NCBI GenBank assembly: GCA_030041135.1
Contig: JASHOL010000187.1
Coordinates: 1-38,209, forward strand
Direction of reading: 5' to 3'
Source: Streptosporangiaceae bacterium
GTDB lineage: Bacteria; Actinomycetota; Actinomycetes; Streptosporangiales; Streptosporangiaceae
Length of the DNA stretch: 38,209 bases
The translations under genes were made by a program, and so were the position numbers. Shown here piece after piece: positions 30,691 to 38,209 of this stretch. The notes below the pieces were generated by a model that did not search any database, was not told where the DNA came from, and worked only from the letters and a program-made list of their open reading frames with translations. Each line of letters opens with the position of its first letter. Position 1 is the first letter of the stretch.

Positions 30691-30853
30691 CGGCCGGCTG
30701 ACCTGAGCAACACAGCCGTTCTATCGCCGGCTGCCGACAGTTCCCGAGTGCCGCCGGACGCGCGCGGCCTAACGCGGGTGCCGGTCTGGGGGCTGCCAAC
30801 GCTAGCGGCCGGAGTACGCAATACAGGGGCGAGGACGTTAGGAAGGAGGACGC

Positions 30854-31420
30854 GTGGAGCTAACTGACGGCGAGGCAGTGGCGGCGTCCCTGGCTGGTCA
30901 GCCAGAAGAGTTCGCCGTGGTCGTCCGTCGGCACGGCCAGGCGGTCCACGGGTACCTGGTCCGCCGGTCGGACTGCCAGACGGCTGACGACTTGCTTGGA
31001 GAGGTATGGCTGCGCGCGTTTCGCTCGCGTCGCAGCTACATGCAGCACTGGCCTAATGCCCGGCCGTGGCTCTATGGGATCGCGAGGAATGTGCTACGGG
31101 CCCAGTGGCGGCGCAGCGTTCCTGGCCCTGACCGCCGCACCGACCCTGGCCATGATCCGTGGCCCGATGTCGATGCCCGCCTCGACGCCGCACGGCAGCG
31201 CCCGGCGCTCGAGGACGCGCTCCGGGCGCTGAACCCAAAGGACCGAGAGGTTCTACTGCTGGCCGCCTGGGAGAACCTGACCCCGGCCGAGATCGCTGTG
31301 AGCCTTGGCATCGCGCCAGGCACCGCACGCTGGCGCTTGCACCGGGCTCGCACGCAGTTCCGGCAGCGCTTCGATGAGATAACCCCCCGATCCGCACTTG
31401 CTTGTCCCAAGGAGGCCTGA
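30854..31420 (+). CDS. ECF-type RNA polymerase sigma factor
   Basis: This 188-residue sigma-70 family protein has region 2 (about 20-87: EFAVVVRRHGQAVHGYLVR, DLLGEVWLRAFRSRRSY, ARPWLYGIARNVLRAQWRR). Region 4 (about 117-170) has ALNPKDREVLLLAAWENLTP and IAVSLGIAPGTARWRLHRAR. Region 3 is missing, as in ECF factors. It is expected to direct polymerase to a small set of stress or envelope promoters. AGGAGG lies four nt before the GTG start. The next gene begins four nt after its stop and probably encodes its membrane regulator. Confidence 0.92.
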   Translation: MELTDGEAVAASLAGQPEEFAVVVRRHGQAVHGYLVRRSDCQTADDLLGEVWLRAFRSRRSYMQHWPNARPWLYGIARNVLRAQWRRSVPGPDRRTDPGHDPWPDVDARLDAARQRPALEDALRALNPKDREVLLLAAWENLTPAEIAVSLGIAPGTARWRLHRARTQFRQRFDEITPRSALACPKEA

Positions 31421-31423
31421 CCT

Positions 31424-32137
31424 ATGGACGCACTCCAGTTGCTCGAAGAGGCGGGAGAGGTTCATCCCGCCGAGAAGGCCACGATCGACGCGGCAGTCGA
31501 TCTGGTGCTGACCGCTGCCTCCAGGGAAAGTAGCCGGCCAGACTCGGCGCGGTCTGCCGTGTGGCACGGCTCCCGGCGCCGCCGGCGGGAGTTCGCCGTT
31601 GCTTTCACGGCCGTTGCCGCCCTCGGGGCGGCCGCCTTCCTCTTGGTATCCGCGCTGGGACCGGCCAGCCTTCGGCCCGGCGGTCACCTGGCCGCCAAAC
31701 ACCCGGCTAGGAGCCATACCGATAGCGGGCCTGGCGTCCAGCTGGCGGCCTGGACCGTCGCCCGGCAGGCCAACGGGAACATCCGGGTCACGTTCCGCGA
31801 AACGGCCGACGCGGCCGGGCTGCAGCGGACGCTGCGCGCGGACGGCGTCCCGGTTAACGTCACCTTCACTGGCCACCAGAACCAGGCCTGCAAGCCCTAT
31901 CCGGCTCGCGACAACCAGGCCTTTAGTCCCTTCGGCTCTAGGACCGGCCCGCTGGAGCGGTTCGGTGCCAACCCGAAGGACGCCTACGAAACGCAGGACG
32001 CGCTAGTCATCGACCCTTCGGCGCTGCCGTCCGGGGCCGGGCTGCAAATCTGGACTTCGGGAAGCCCCGGAGCGGCAGGCGATTTCCAGCTGCAGATGAG
32101 CTTGGTGCAGACCAGCCCGCAGTGCACGGGCCGCTAG
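31424..32137 (+). CDS. Single-pass membrane protein paired with the ECF sigma factor
   Basis: This 237-residue protein has an acidic N-terminal cytoplasmic part (1-50), a basic stop RRRRR (51-55) and one transmembrane helix (about 57-78). An extracytoplasmic domain follows, with ARQANGNIRVTFRETADAAG and NVTFTGHQNQACKPYP. It follows the sigma gene by three nt with AAGGAGG upstream, the usual place for an anti-sigma factor. I see no clear zinc-binding HxxxCxxC motif, so anti-sigma activity is inferred from position only. A strong terminator stem follows. Confidence 0.78.
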   Translation: MDALQLLEEAGEVHPAEKATIDAAVDLVLTAASRESSRPDSARSAVWHGSRRRRREFAVAFTAVAALGAAAFLLVSALGPASLRPGGHLAAKHPARSHTDSGPGVQLAAWTVARQANGNIRVTFRETADAAGLQRTLRADGVPVNVTFTGHQNQACKPYPARDNQAFSPFGSRTGPLERFGANPKDAYETQDALVIDPSALPSGAGLQIWTSGSPGAAGDFQLQMSLVQTSPQCTGR

Positions 32138-32160
32138 ACCAAGGCTAGTGAGCAGACCGC

Positions 32161-32202
32161 CTGACCATGGGCCCCGCGACTTATCGCGGGGCCCATGGTC
32201 AG
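32161..32202 (+). terminator. 19-bp perfect hairpin terminator after the sigma operon
   Basis: Perfectly complementary 19-bp arms (32161-32179 and 32184-32202) close a CTTA tetraloop, 23 nt after the membrane-protein stop codon. The long uninterrupted stem makes this one of the strongest hairpins in the window; it lacks a U-tract. Confidence 0.88.
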
Positions 32203-32258
32203 CTGACCGGATGCCGCGCAACGACTCTCTGAAATGCCGCGAACCCGGGCCGGCCGGC

Positions 32259-32264
32259 GACAAT
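32259..32264 (+). promoter_or_regulatory. -10-like element GACAAT, six nt before ogt
   Basis: GACAAT is followed by six nt and the GTG start at 32271. The same hexamer with the same spacing is found before ppk on the other strand (36061-36056). Confidence 0.45.
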
Positions 32265-32270
32265 GAATGA

Positions 32271-32861
32271 GTGAGTGAACTCGGCTGGTCGTCACTGGAC
32301 ACGCCGGTGGGCCAGGTGTCTGTCGGCTGCAGCGCAGCCGGCGTTGCCCGGGTCCGCTTCGGCCCGCCCGCGGGCGGGCACTCCGCTGGGCCCGACCCGG
32401 ATCCCGATGGCCTGCCGGCGCAGGCGCGGCGGCAGCTGGGCGAGTACTTCTCCGGCCACCGCCACGACTTCGACCTGCCGCTGGACTGGTCGGCCACCTC
32501 AGGCGCGCAGCGGCACGTGCTTGAGGTGCTGGCGGGCTGGGTCGGCTACGGGCAGACCACCAGCTACGGCGCGCTGGCCGGCCGGGCTGGCCTGGTGGCC
32601 GACGGGGACGCGGTGCCGGCTCGCGCCGTCGGCAAGATCATGGGGTCCAACCCGATCCCGGTGATCGTCCCCTGTCATCGGGTGCTGGCCAGCGACGGCC
32701 TTGGCGGATACAGCGGTGGCGCAGGCCTTGAGGTCAAGCGCTGGCTGCTGATCCTTGAGGGATCGTTGCCGCCGACCCTGGACTGGCAGCCAGCCGCGGC
32801 ACTGCCCCTGCGGGGGGTACGGGGGGTCGTCCCCCCGGGCCAGCAGGAGACAACCGCGTAG
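32271..32861 (+). CDS. ogt: Methylated-DNA-protein-cysteine methyltransferase (Ogt/AGT)
   Basis: This 196-residue suicide repair protein moves the methyl group from O6-methylguanine to its own Cys135. It has GQVSVGCSAAGVARVRF at the N-terminal fold and GWVGYGQTTSYGALA. VPARAVGKIMGSNPIPVIVPCHRV (split 115-137) carries the active-site PCHR, and [16 protein letters not shown] completes the family core. The family normally ends near residue 164 (ILEG); a tail of about 32 residues continues and overlaps the mutT-like gene on the other strand by 128 nt. The GTG start follows a GACAAT -10 by six nt. Confidence 0.94.
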   Translation: MSELGWSSLDTPVGQVSVGCSAAGVARVRFGPPAGGHSAGPDPDPDGLPAQARRQLGEYFSGHRHDFDLPLDWSATSGAQRHVLEVLAGWVGYGQTTSYGALAGRAGLVADGDAVPARAVGKIMGSNPIPVIVPCHRVLASDGLGGYSGGAGLEVKRWLLILEGSLPPTLDWQPAAALPLRGVRGVVPPGQQETTA

Positions 32862-33822
32862 CGGGTGCTGATAAGACGTCTTCCTCGTTGCCGTCGGGAT
32901 GATGGCGTTCGGCCGCGACCAGCTCACCGCCGGCCCGGTGCAGCACCCAGAACTCGCTCTTGCGCAGCGGTGGTCCGGCCGGCACGTCTGCGCCCAGCTG
33001 CCTGCATGCTGCCTCAAGCAGCAGCGGCATGTTCTCCCGGTGGGCGCAGATCACCGTCGCCCGGCCGTCGGCCGCTGCGCTCGAGACGGCGCGGGCGGCA
33101 TCATGCGCCAGCGTATCGGCGGCTGCCTGTTTCGCGGCTTTTTTTGGCCGATGAGCAAATACGGCGAGCGCATCCACCTGCTCTACCTCGGCCCCCTCGG
33201 ACTCGGCGAACGGGCGCACGGTGGCCACGCACCGCTCTGTCGGCGAGCTGAGCACGCGCGCAGCGCCGAAGCAGCGCAGCAGCCGGGCTAGCATCTTGGC
33301 CTGCTGCTTCCCCCGCGCATCCAGCGGCCGCGAGTGATCGCCCTTTGGCCAGTCGGACTTGCTGCCCGCCGACGCGTGCCTGAGCAAGATCAGCGGCGCC
33401 GTCAGGCGCGGTCCCGCGCTGAAGGCCGAAAGGAGCAGGATGTCATGACCGTAGCTCAGCCTGCGGCCGGCCCCGCTGACCGGCACCCACTCCAGCTTGT
33501 CGACCTCGCTGTTCGGGACAAACGGCGCGCTGGCCCCGTCGACCAGGGCGGCCCAGTAGTCCACTCGCTTGGGCAGCCCTTCGACCAGGTACCTAACGGG
33601 CGGCAGATTGCGCCCAAGCGTGACCCGCAGGCCGGTCTCCTCCTCAACCTCGCGGACCGCGGCCAGTAGCACGTGCTCGCCTGGGGTTAGCTTGCCCTTG
33701 GCGAAGCCCCAGTCGTCGTACTTGGGGCGATGGATCAGCGCTACCTGGGCACCGCGTCCGGCCGGCCGCCACAGCACGGCCCCGGCGGCCAGGATCTCCC
33801 CAGCCGCTGTGTGATCAGCCAT
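32734..33822 (-). CDS. mutT1: NUDIX hydrolase plus histidine phosphatase fusion (MutT1 type)
   Basis: This 362-residue two-domain protein has an N-terminal NUDIX domain with a complete box (G43...E49...R57-E58...E61-E62...G64). The C-terminal histidine-phosphatase (SixA-like) domain has LLRHASAG (His148), [14 protein letters not shown] and CAHREN. Mycobacterial MutT1 of this design hydrolyses 8-oxo-dGTP and diadenosine polyphosphates. Its ATG overlaps the ppk end (ATGGCTGA at 33815-33822), so the two are coupled. A Pro/Ala-rich tail after about residue 320 is read opposite the ogt tail. Confidence 0.92.
   Translation of the reverse strand: MADHTAAGEILAAGAVLWRPAGRGAQVALIHRPKYDDWGFAKGKLTPGEHVLLAAVREVEEETGLRVTLGRNLPPVRYLVEGLPKRVDYWAALVDGASAPFVPNSEVDKLEWVPVSGAGRRLSYGHDILLLSAFSAGPRLTAPLILLRHASAGSKSDWPKGDHSRPLDARGKQQAKMLARLLRCFGAARVLSSPTERCVATVRPFAESEGAEVEQVDALAVFAHRPKKAAKQAAADTLAHDAARAVSSAAADGRATVICAHRENMPLLLEAACRQLGADVPAGPPLRKSEFWVLHRAGGELVAAERHHPDGNEEDVLSAPATRLSPAGPGGRPPVPPAGAVPRLAASPGSAATIPQGSAASA
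32820..32837. terminator. GC hairpin inside the ogt/mutT1 overlap, possible bidirectional terminator
   Basis: CGGGGGG and CCCCCCG pair around TCGT. It lies within both reading frames close to their 3' ends. A second G6 run (32812-32817) is adjacent, so alternative pairing or a G-rich structure is possible. Confidence 0.45.
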
Positions 33823-36049
33823 CGCCGCCCCGGCTGCGCGTCCTGATCAGCAGCTCCTGGATGTCGATGAGCGGCGCGCCCGACGAGTCCAGGTGATGCC
33901 TGGTCCAGGCGCCGTCGCCGGATAGCCACCATGACGCGGTGTTCGAGTCCATGGCCAGGCCAATTAGCTGTCGAAGCCCGGCCCGCTGCGACTCGTCCTC
34001 GACCAGGACCAGCAGCTCGACCCGGCGATCCAGATTCCGGTGCATCATGTCGGCGCTGCCGATCCACACCTCGCCGGGGGAGCCTTCGTTCCCCGCCCCG
34101 AAGGCGTAAATCCGGGAGTGCTCGAGGAAGCGGCCGACGACGCTGCGGACGCGAATGTTCTCCGACAGCCCGGGCACGCCCGGCCGGAGTGCGCATATCC
34201 CCCTGACCCACAGGTCGACAGGAACGCCTGCCTTGGACGCCCGGTAGAGGGCGTCGATGATCGCCTCGTCGATCAGCGAGTTGCACTTCATCTGGATCCG
34301 CGCGGGCGTACCGGCGCGCAGCAGGTCGACCTGGCCCTCAATACGCTGGAGCAGGCCCGACCGTACGCCTGCCGGGGCGACCAGGAGCCTGCGGTAATCG
34401 GTCCGGCGGCTCAGCCCGGTCAGGTGATTGAACAGGTCGGTGATGTCCTCACCGACGGTCCGGTCGGCGGTCATCAGGCCGAAGTCCTCATACAGCCGCG
34501 CGGTCTTCGGGTGGTAGTTGCCGGTGCCGATGTGGCAGAACCGGCGCAGCGAGCCGTCTGGCTCCTCCCGCACGATCAGCGCCATCTTGCAGTGCGTCTT
34601 CAGCCCCCGGTACCCCCAGATGACGTGACAGCCCGCCTGCTCCAGCTTCTGCGCCCAGGCGATGTTGGCCCGCTCATCGCCGCGGGCCTTGATCTCGACC
34701 ACGACGACGACTTGCTTGCCCGCCTCGGCCGCGTCAATGAGGGCGTCGACGATCTCGGAGTCGCCGCTGGTCCGGTACAGCGTCTGCTTGATCGCCAGGA
34801 CCTGCGGGTCGGCCGCCGCCGAGACCAGCATTCGCTGCACGCTGGAAGTGAAGGAGTCGTACGGATGGTGCACGAGCACATCGCGCTCGGTCAGCACCTC
34901 GAGCGCGCTCCCGTCACCGACCTCGACCGGCAGGCCTGCCTCCGACGGCACGAACCTGGGGTACTTCAGGTGCCGGAAGTCCAGGTCGGCGATCGTGCCC
35001 ATGCCGGCCAGGTCGAGCGGGCCCGGCAGCCGGTATACGGCCCTGGCATCGACGTCCAGCTCCGTGACCAGCCGGTCCAGGACGTCGTCGGAGATGGACT
35101 CCTCCACCTCCAGGCGGACTGCAGGCTCGAACCGGCGCCGCGTCAGCTCGCGTTCGAGTGACTTCAGCAGGTTCTCGGTCACGTCCTCGTCGATCTCCAG
35201 GTCGGTGATCCTGGTCACGCGGAACACGTGATGCTCGACGATGTCCAGGCCGACGAACAGCTCGCCCAGGTACGCGGAGATGACATCCTCGACCGGGACA
35301 AACCGGTTCTGCGAGACGGTCAGCAGGCGCGGCAGCAGCGGCGGCACCTTCACCCGCGCGAACGTGGTCTCGCCCGTCGCGGGATCCGCGATCGTTACGG
35401 CCAGGCTCAGCGTCAGCCCGGAGATGAATGGGAACGGGTGGGTCGGATCGACCGCGAGTGGCGTGAGTACCGGGTAGATCCGCTCCTTGAACAGGCGCTC
35501 GAGCTGCAGTTGCTCATCCTGCACGAGCTGCTTCCAGCGCAGGATCTCGATGCCCTCGGCCGAAAGTTCTGGCATCAGCTCGTCCGTGAAGCAACGGGCG
35601 GCGCGCGCGGACAGCTGCCGGGCGAAATCGAGCGCGTTCTCCAGTATCTGCTCGGTCGGCATCCCGGTGGCGTTCTCGACCGGCAGGCCGGTCGCCATCC
35701 GCCGGATCCGGCCGGCGATCCTGACCCCGAAGAACTCATCCATCCCGCCGGCGAAGATCGAGGAGAACCTGACCCGTTCGAGGAGGGGAACGTTCTTGTC
35801 CTCGGACAATTCGAGTACGCGCTGGCTGAACCGCAGCCAGCTATCTTCCCGGTCGAGGTACCGGCCGGAGGGCAGGTCCCCCGTGTCGCGTCCGAGCCCG
35901 GCGGCGGCCTCCCTCGTCGCCGCGCGTGATCTGGCCCTGGCCGCCGCCTGCTGGTGCTTCCTGGCTCGCTCAGCCGTGGCCTCCAGCTCACTTTCGGCAG
36001 CCGCCGCTCGACCGGAGGGCTTCGTTCGGCGGGGGGCGGGCTGGTCCAT
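33815..36049 (-). CDS. ppk1: Polyphosphate kinase 1
   Basis: This 744-residue enzyme makes and uses inorganic polyphosphate from ATP. The N-terminal domain shows [19 protein letters not shown] and [13 protein letters not shown]. The middle has [14 protein letters not shown]. The phospholipase-D-like catalytic domains have [37 protein letters not shown] with the phosphorylated His486, [19 protein letters not shown] with His506, and MKCNSLID. The N-terminal 60 residues are a charged Ala/Arg/Glu-rich extension. The start is supported by GACAAT six nt before the ATG at 36049. It heads the ppk1-mutT1 operon; pairing with a MutT1 protein also occurs in mycobacteria. Confidence 0.96.
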   Translation of the reverse strand: MDQPAPRRTKPSGRAAAAESELEATAERARKHQQAAARARSRAATREAAAGLGRDTGDLPSGRYLDREDSWLRFSQRVLELSEDKNVPLLERVRFSSIFAGGMDEFFGVRIAGRIRRMATGLPVENATGMPTEQILENALDFARQLSARAARCFTDELMPELSAEGIEILRWKQLVQDEQLQLERLFKERIYPVLTPLAVDPTHPFPFISGLTLSLAVTIADPATGETTFARVKVPPLLPRLLTVSQNRFVPVEDVISAYLGELFVGLDIVEHHVFRVTRITDLEIDEDVTENLLKSLERELTRRRFEPAVRLEVEESISDDVLDRLVTELDVDARAVYRLPGPLDLAGMGTIADLDFRHLKYPRFVPSEAGLPVEVGDGSALEVLTERDVLVHHPYDSFTSSVQRMLVSAAADPQVLAIKQTLYRTSGDSEIVDALIDAAEAGKQVVVVVEIKARGDERANIAWAQKLEQAGCHVIWGYRGLKTHCKMALIVREEPDGSLRRFCHIGTGNYHPKTARLYEDFGLMTADRTVGEDITDLFNHLTGLSRRTDYRRLLVAPAGVRSGLLQRIEGQVDLLRAGTPARIQMKCNSLIDEAIIDALYRASKAGVPVDLWVRGICALRPGVPGLSENIRVRSVVGRFLEHSRIYAFGAGNEGSPGEVWIGSADMMHRNLDRRVELLVLVEDESQRAGLRQLIGLAMDSNTASWWLSGDGAWTRHHLDSSGAPLIDIQELLIRTRSRGGDG

Positions 36050-36055
36050 GTCCCT

Positions 36056-36061
36056 ATTGTC
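36056..36061 (-). promoter_or_regulatory. -10-like element GACAAT of ppk1
   Basis: On the minus strand GACAAT (36061-36056) ends six nt before the ppk1 ATG at 36049. The intervening AGGGAC could instead serve as a weak ribosome site, but it would leave almost no spacing. Confidence 0.45.
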
Positions 36062-36187
36062 TCCGTACACGGCGGCTGGCAAAGATGGAGGTCCAGCTAA
36101 TCGCACCGGTGCATCCGGACGGTACCGTTGGCGCGAAATACCCCAAAAGTGCCCGCGACCCAGCGATCAAGCGGACGGAGATGGCAT

Positions 36188-37108
36188 ATGCGAATCGGCA
36201 TGGCAGTCGTGGAGCGCGGTGGCACGGAAGCGCTGACCGGGATCGCCGACCAGTTGCGCCGCGGAGCCGACGACGGCTTCGCCTCGGCCTGGCTCTCGAA
36301 CATATTCGGGCTTGAGGCACTGACCGCGCTGGCGGTGGCCGGCAGCCAGGTCCCAGGAATCGAGCTCGGCACGGCCGTGATCCCGACCTATCCCCGGCAT
36401 CCGGCCGTGCTCGCCCAGCAGGCCCTTACCGCGGCGCTGGCGGTCGGTCCTGGCCGGCTCACGCTCGGCATCGGGCTGTCGCACCAGATCGTCATCGAGA
36501 GCATGTACGGGTACAGCTTCGACAAGCCGGCCCTGCACATGCGCGAGTACCTGGAGGTCCTGCTGCCGCTGCTAGACGGGACGCCGGTGAGCGTGGATGG
36601 CAGCTCGATCAGCGCGCACATCGGCCTGTCGACCCCGCGGGCGGCCAGGGTGCCTGTGCTGCTTGCCGCGATGGCACCGCGGATGCTCAGGCTCGCGGCC
36701 GAGCAGACCGACGGCACGGTGCTGTGGATGACTGGCCCGGCCACCGTCAGGGACTACATCGTCCCGACGATGACGGCGGCCGCTGCCGCGGTCGGCAAGA
36801 GTGCGCCCAGGGTCGTCTGCCAGTTGCCTGTCTGCGTGACGAGCGAACCCGATGCCGCGCGGGCGCAGGCCGCCGAGGACTTCGCGATCTACGGTCAGTT
36901 GCCGTCCTATCGCGCAATGCTGGACAAGGAAGGCGCAGCCGGGCCGGCTGAGGTGGCGATCGTTGGCGACGAGGACGCGGTGGCGACGCAGATCGCGGAT
37001 CTGGCGGCGGCAGGCACGACCGACTTCGTCGCCGCCGAGTTCAGCAGGGACGCCGGCGATCGCCGGCGAACCCGCAGCCTGCTCAAGATGATCATCGCTG
37101 GCGGCTAG
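36188..37108 (+). CDS. LLM-class (F420-dependent type) oxidoreductase
   Basis: This 306-residue luciferase-like protein belongs to the actinobacterial F420 family. It has FASAWLSNIFGLEALTALAV, GIELGTAVIPTYPRHPAVLA, GRLTLGIGLSHQIVIESMYG, VPVLLAAMAPRMLRLAAEQT and DGTVLWMTGP. The closing helix FSRDAGDRRRTRSLLKMII is typical. It is distinct from the first LLM protein of the window. GGAG lies seven nt before ATG 36188; an earlier in-frame ATG at 36128 is not needed. It is divergent from ppk1 and convergent with the TOPRIM gene. The substrate is unknown. Confidence 0.9.
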   Translation: MRIGMAVVERGGTEALTGIADQLRRGADDGFASAWLSNIFGLEALTALAVAGSQVPGIELGTAVIPTYPRHPAVLAQQALTAALAVGPGRLTLGIGLSHQIVIESMYGYSFDKPALHMREYLEVLLPLLDGTPVSVDGSSISAHIGLSTPRAARVPVLLAAMAPRMLRLAAEQTDGTVLWMTGPATVRDYIVPTMTAAAAAVGKSAPRVVCQLPVCVTSEPDAARAQAAEDFAIYGQLPSYRAMLDKEGAAGPAEVAIVGDEDAVATQIADLAAAGTTDFVAAEFSRDAGDRRRTRSLLKMIIAGG

Positions 37109-37139
37109 CGGCGGCTGGCTCAGGCGCTCGCGGGCGGGG

Positions 37140-38209
37140 TCAGCCGACCCGCTGGTGAACCGCGAGGTCGGACAGCAGGCCGGGCAGCAGGCGGTCCTCG
37201 GACACCATCCGGCCGGACCGCTGCATGACCTCAGACAGGCGCGGATCCCAGGGAGTCGGCTCGGGCTGGCCGCGCAGCGGCTCGCTGGCGGCGGACAACG
37301 CCGACTGGAACTCGCCGGCCGACATCTGCCACGGCTCGGCGTGCAGGTTCCGGATCGCCGTCGCGATGCTGCGCACGCCCGCCCAGCTGAAGTCGGCGTG
37401 CCAGTGCACGGCGGTCCCGCTGCTGGCCGCTGCCTGCAGCAGGCGGGTGCACGCCACCGAGGCCTCGCCCTCGGTGCAGACCAGTGCCGGGCAGCCGGCG
37501 CCCAGTTCGTCGGCCGCGGCCCGGACGAGCGCCGAACTGGCGCAGACGTAGATGTCGAGCGCCCACGGCAGCACCGGGTACTTGATGAGCTGGCCCAGCG
37601 TCAGCCGGAACGGCTGTCCCTCGTCAGCGGCCTCGGTGAGCCAGCGGCCGACGGGCTGGCCGCCGGCCCGCACGTTCAGCACGAGCACCTGGCTGGCGAG
37701 GTCATCGGCGACCATCCCGGCCGCGCTCCATAGCGCCTGCGCTGCCTCCCGGCCCACCGGGGGCTGGACGCCCTCACGGATGGCCAGCGCGCGCAAGACG
37801 AGACCGGCCAGCGGTCCGTCGGTTAGCGCGCGCTCGTCATCGGTGACTTCAGCCGCGAGCGAGGACAGCACGGGATCGGACGGCTCGGCGTCGGTCGGCA
37901 GGTGCTCGAGCACGACCGCGGCCTGGCCGAGCAGGTCAGCATGGCCCTGCTTGATCAGCTTGGTGGCTGTGCCGTCGCGGCGGATGACGTCCACCCATTC
38001 CCGGTACCAGGACAACCCGGAGAGCCTGCTGGCCCGCAGCACCTTGAGGGCATCGCCCCAGCGGCGCAGGTCCGCGGCGCGCTCGGCGGCAAGGTCACGG
38101 ACCGGGCCGCCGAGCTCTACCACCGCCGCCCGCAGGTTGGGCGCGGCCGCAGCCCTGTACAGCTCGCTGGCCACCGCCGGCAGCGGCACGCTCAGCGACG
38201 TTCCGCGGC
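37140..38209 (-). CDS. TIGR02679/DUF2399 TOPRIM-domain protein, JetD-type subunit of a type II Wadjet system (cut by window edge)
   Basis: This C-terminal part (at least 356 residues) of a protein reads on past the right edge in the same frame, so the 5' end is missing; the GTG at 38189 is probably internal. The C-terminal third is TOPRIM-like: PALVCTEGEASVACTRLL with the catalytic-type Glu, and HWHADFSWAGVRSIATAIRN with acidic D-F-S-W. The middle has ALWSAAGMVADDLASQVLVLNVR, typical of TIGR02679 proteins. In Wadjet (Jet) systems this subunit acts with an SMC-like ATPase complex and cleaves invading circular DNA. It is normally the last gene of a four-gene operon; here its upstream partners would lie to the right of the window. 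I cannot see them, so an orphan gene is possible. Confidence 0.85.
   Translation of the reverse strand, partial: RGTSLSVPLPAVASELYRAAAAPNLRAAVVELGGPVRDLAAERAADLRRWGDALKVLRASRLSGLSWYREWVDVIRRDGTATKLIKQGHADLLGQAAVVLEHLPTDAEPSDPVLSSLAAEVTDDERALTDGPLAGLVLRALAIREGVQPPVGREAAQALWSAAGMVADDLASQVLVLNVRAGGQPVGRWLTEAADEGQPFRLTLGQLIKYPVLPWALDIYVCASSALVRAAADELGAGCPALVCTEGEASVACTRLLQAAASSGTAVHWHADFSWAGVRSIATAIRNLHAEPWQMSAGEFQSALSAASEPLRGQPEPTPWDPRLSEVMQRSGRMVSEDRLLPGLLSDLAVHQRVG

Noticed and set aside
1-38209. tRNA, rRNA or CRISPR sequences
   Set aside because: No T-loop-like GGTTCGAATCC stretch in a tRNA context, no rRNA-like conserved blocks and no regularly spaced identical repeats were seen; this was an eye search, so a tRNA-finding program could still overturn it.

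Overview
The window is chromosomal DNA from a high-GC Gram-positive bacterium (Actinomycetota). The evidence is the strong G/C bias at third codon positions, frequent GTG starts, F420-type luciferase-like oxidoreductases, a DUF3000 protein beside RNase D, a coproporphyrin-type haem pathway (HemE, CgoX, HemQ) and a mycobacterial-style ppk1-mutT1 pair. I cannot name a genus from sequence alone. No tRNA, rRNA, CRISPR array or complete insertion sequence is visible.

Layout. 1-1763 is accessory DNA: a serine recombinase cut by the left edge, then an AbiEii-type nucleotidyltransferase with a small non-canonical partner. 1853-3027 holds a VOC protein, msrB and a cupin. 3047-5611 is a leftward MarR / lactate-monooxygenase-like / TrmH-type methyltransferase operon, divergent from a DUF998 membrane protein. 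6397-7743 is an unusual protein with a PD-(D/E)XK-like N-terminus and a possible PUA/EVE-like C-terminus. 7937-10872 holds a DinB-like protein, a small I78-like protein and PolX. 10913-17491 is a leftward run of mostly exported proteins: a beta-propeller-like protein, a methyltransferase, a phospholipase C-type phosphoesterase, and the EfeO/EfeB iron pair without EfeU.

17709-27839 carries the late haem genes hemE, cgoX and hemQ on the minus strand. They are separated by other genes: a tandem-architecture sensor kinase with no adjacent regulator, a DUF4349 lipoprotein, a crotonase, a divergent MarR/LLM pair and RidA. 28011-30272 is a rightward operon of zinc-ribbon protein, DUF3000 protein and RNase D. 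30293-32137 has a Cys-rich DUF2695 protein and an ECF sigma factor with a membrane partner, closed by a 19-bp perfect terminator stem. 32271-36049 holds ogt, converging on the ppk1-mutT1 operon with a 128-bp coding overlap. The right edge carries an LLM oxidoreductase and, leftward, the 3' part of a TIGR02679/DUF2399 TOPRIM protein. That is the JetD-type subunit of a type II Wadjet system, whose other genes should lie beyond the window.

Two themes stand out. Many genes have a -10 hexamer 5-7 nt upstream of a start codon, which suggests leaderless transcription. Defence-like genes (recombinase plus AbiEii, the PD-(D/E)XK-like protein, JetD) sit in otherwise housekeeping DNA.
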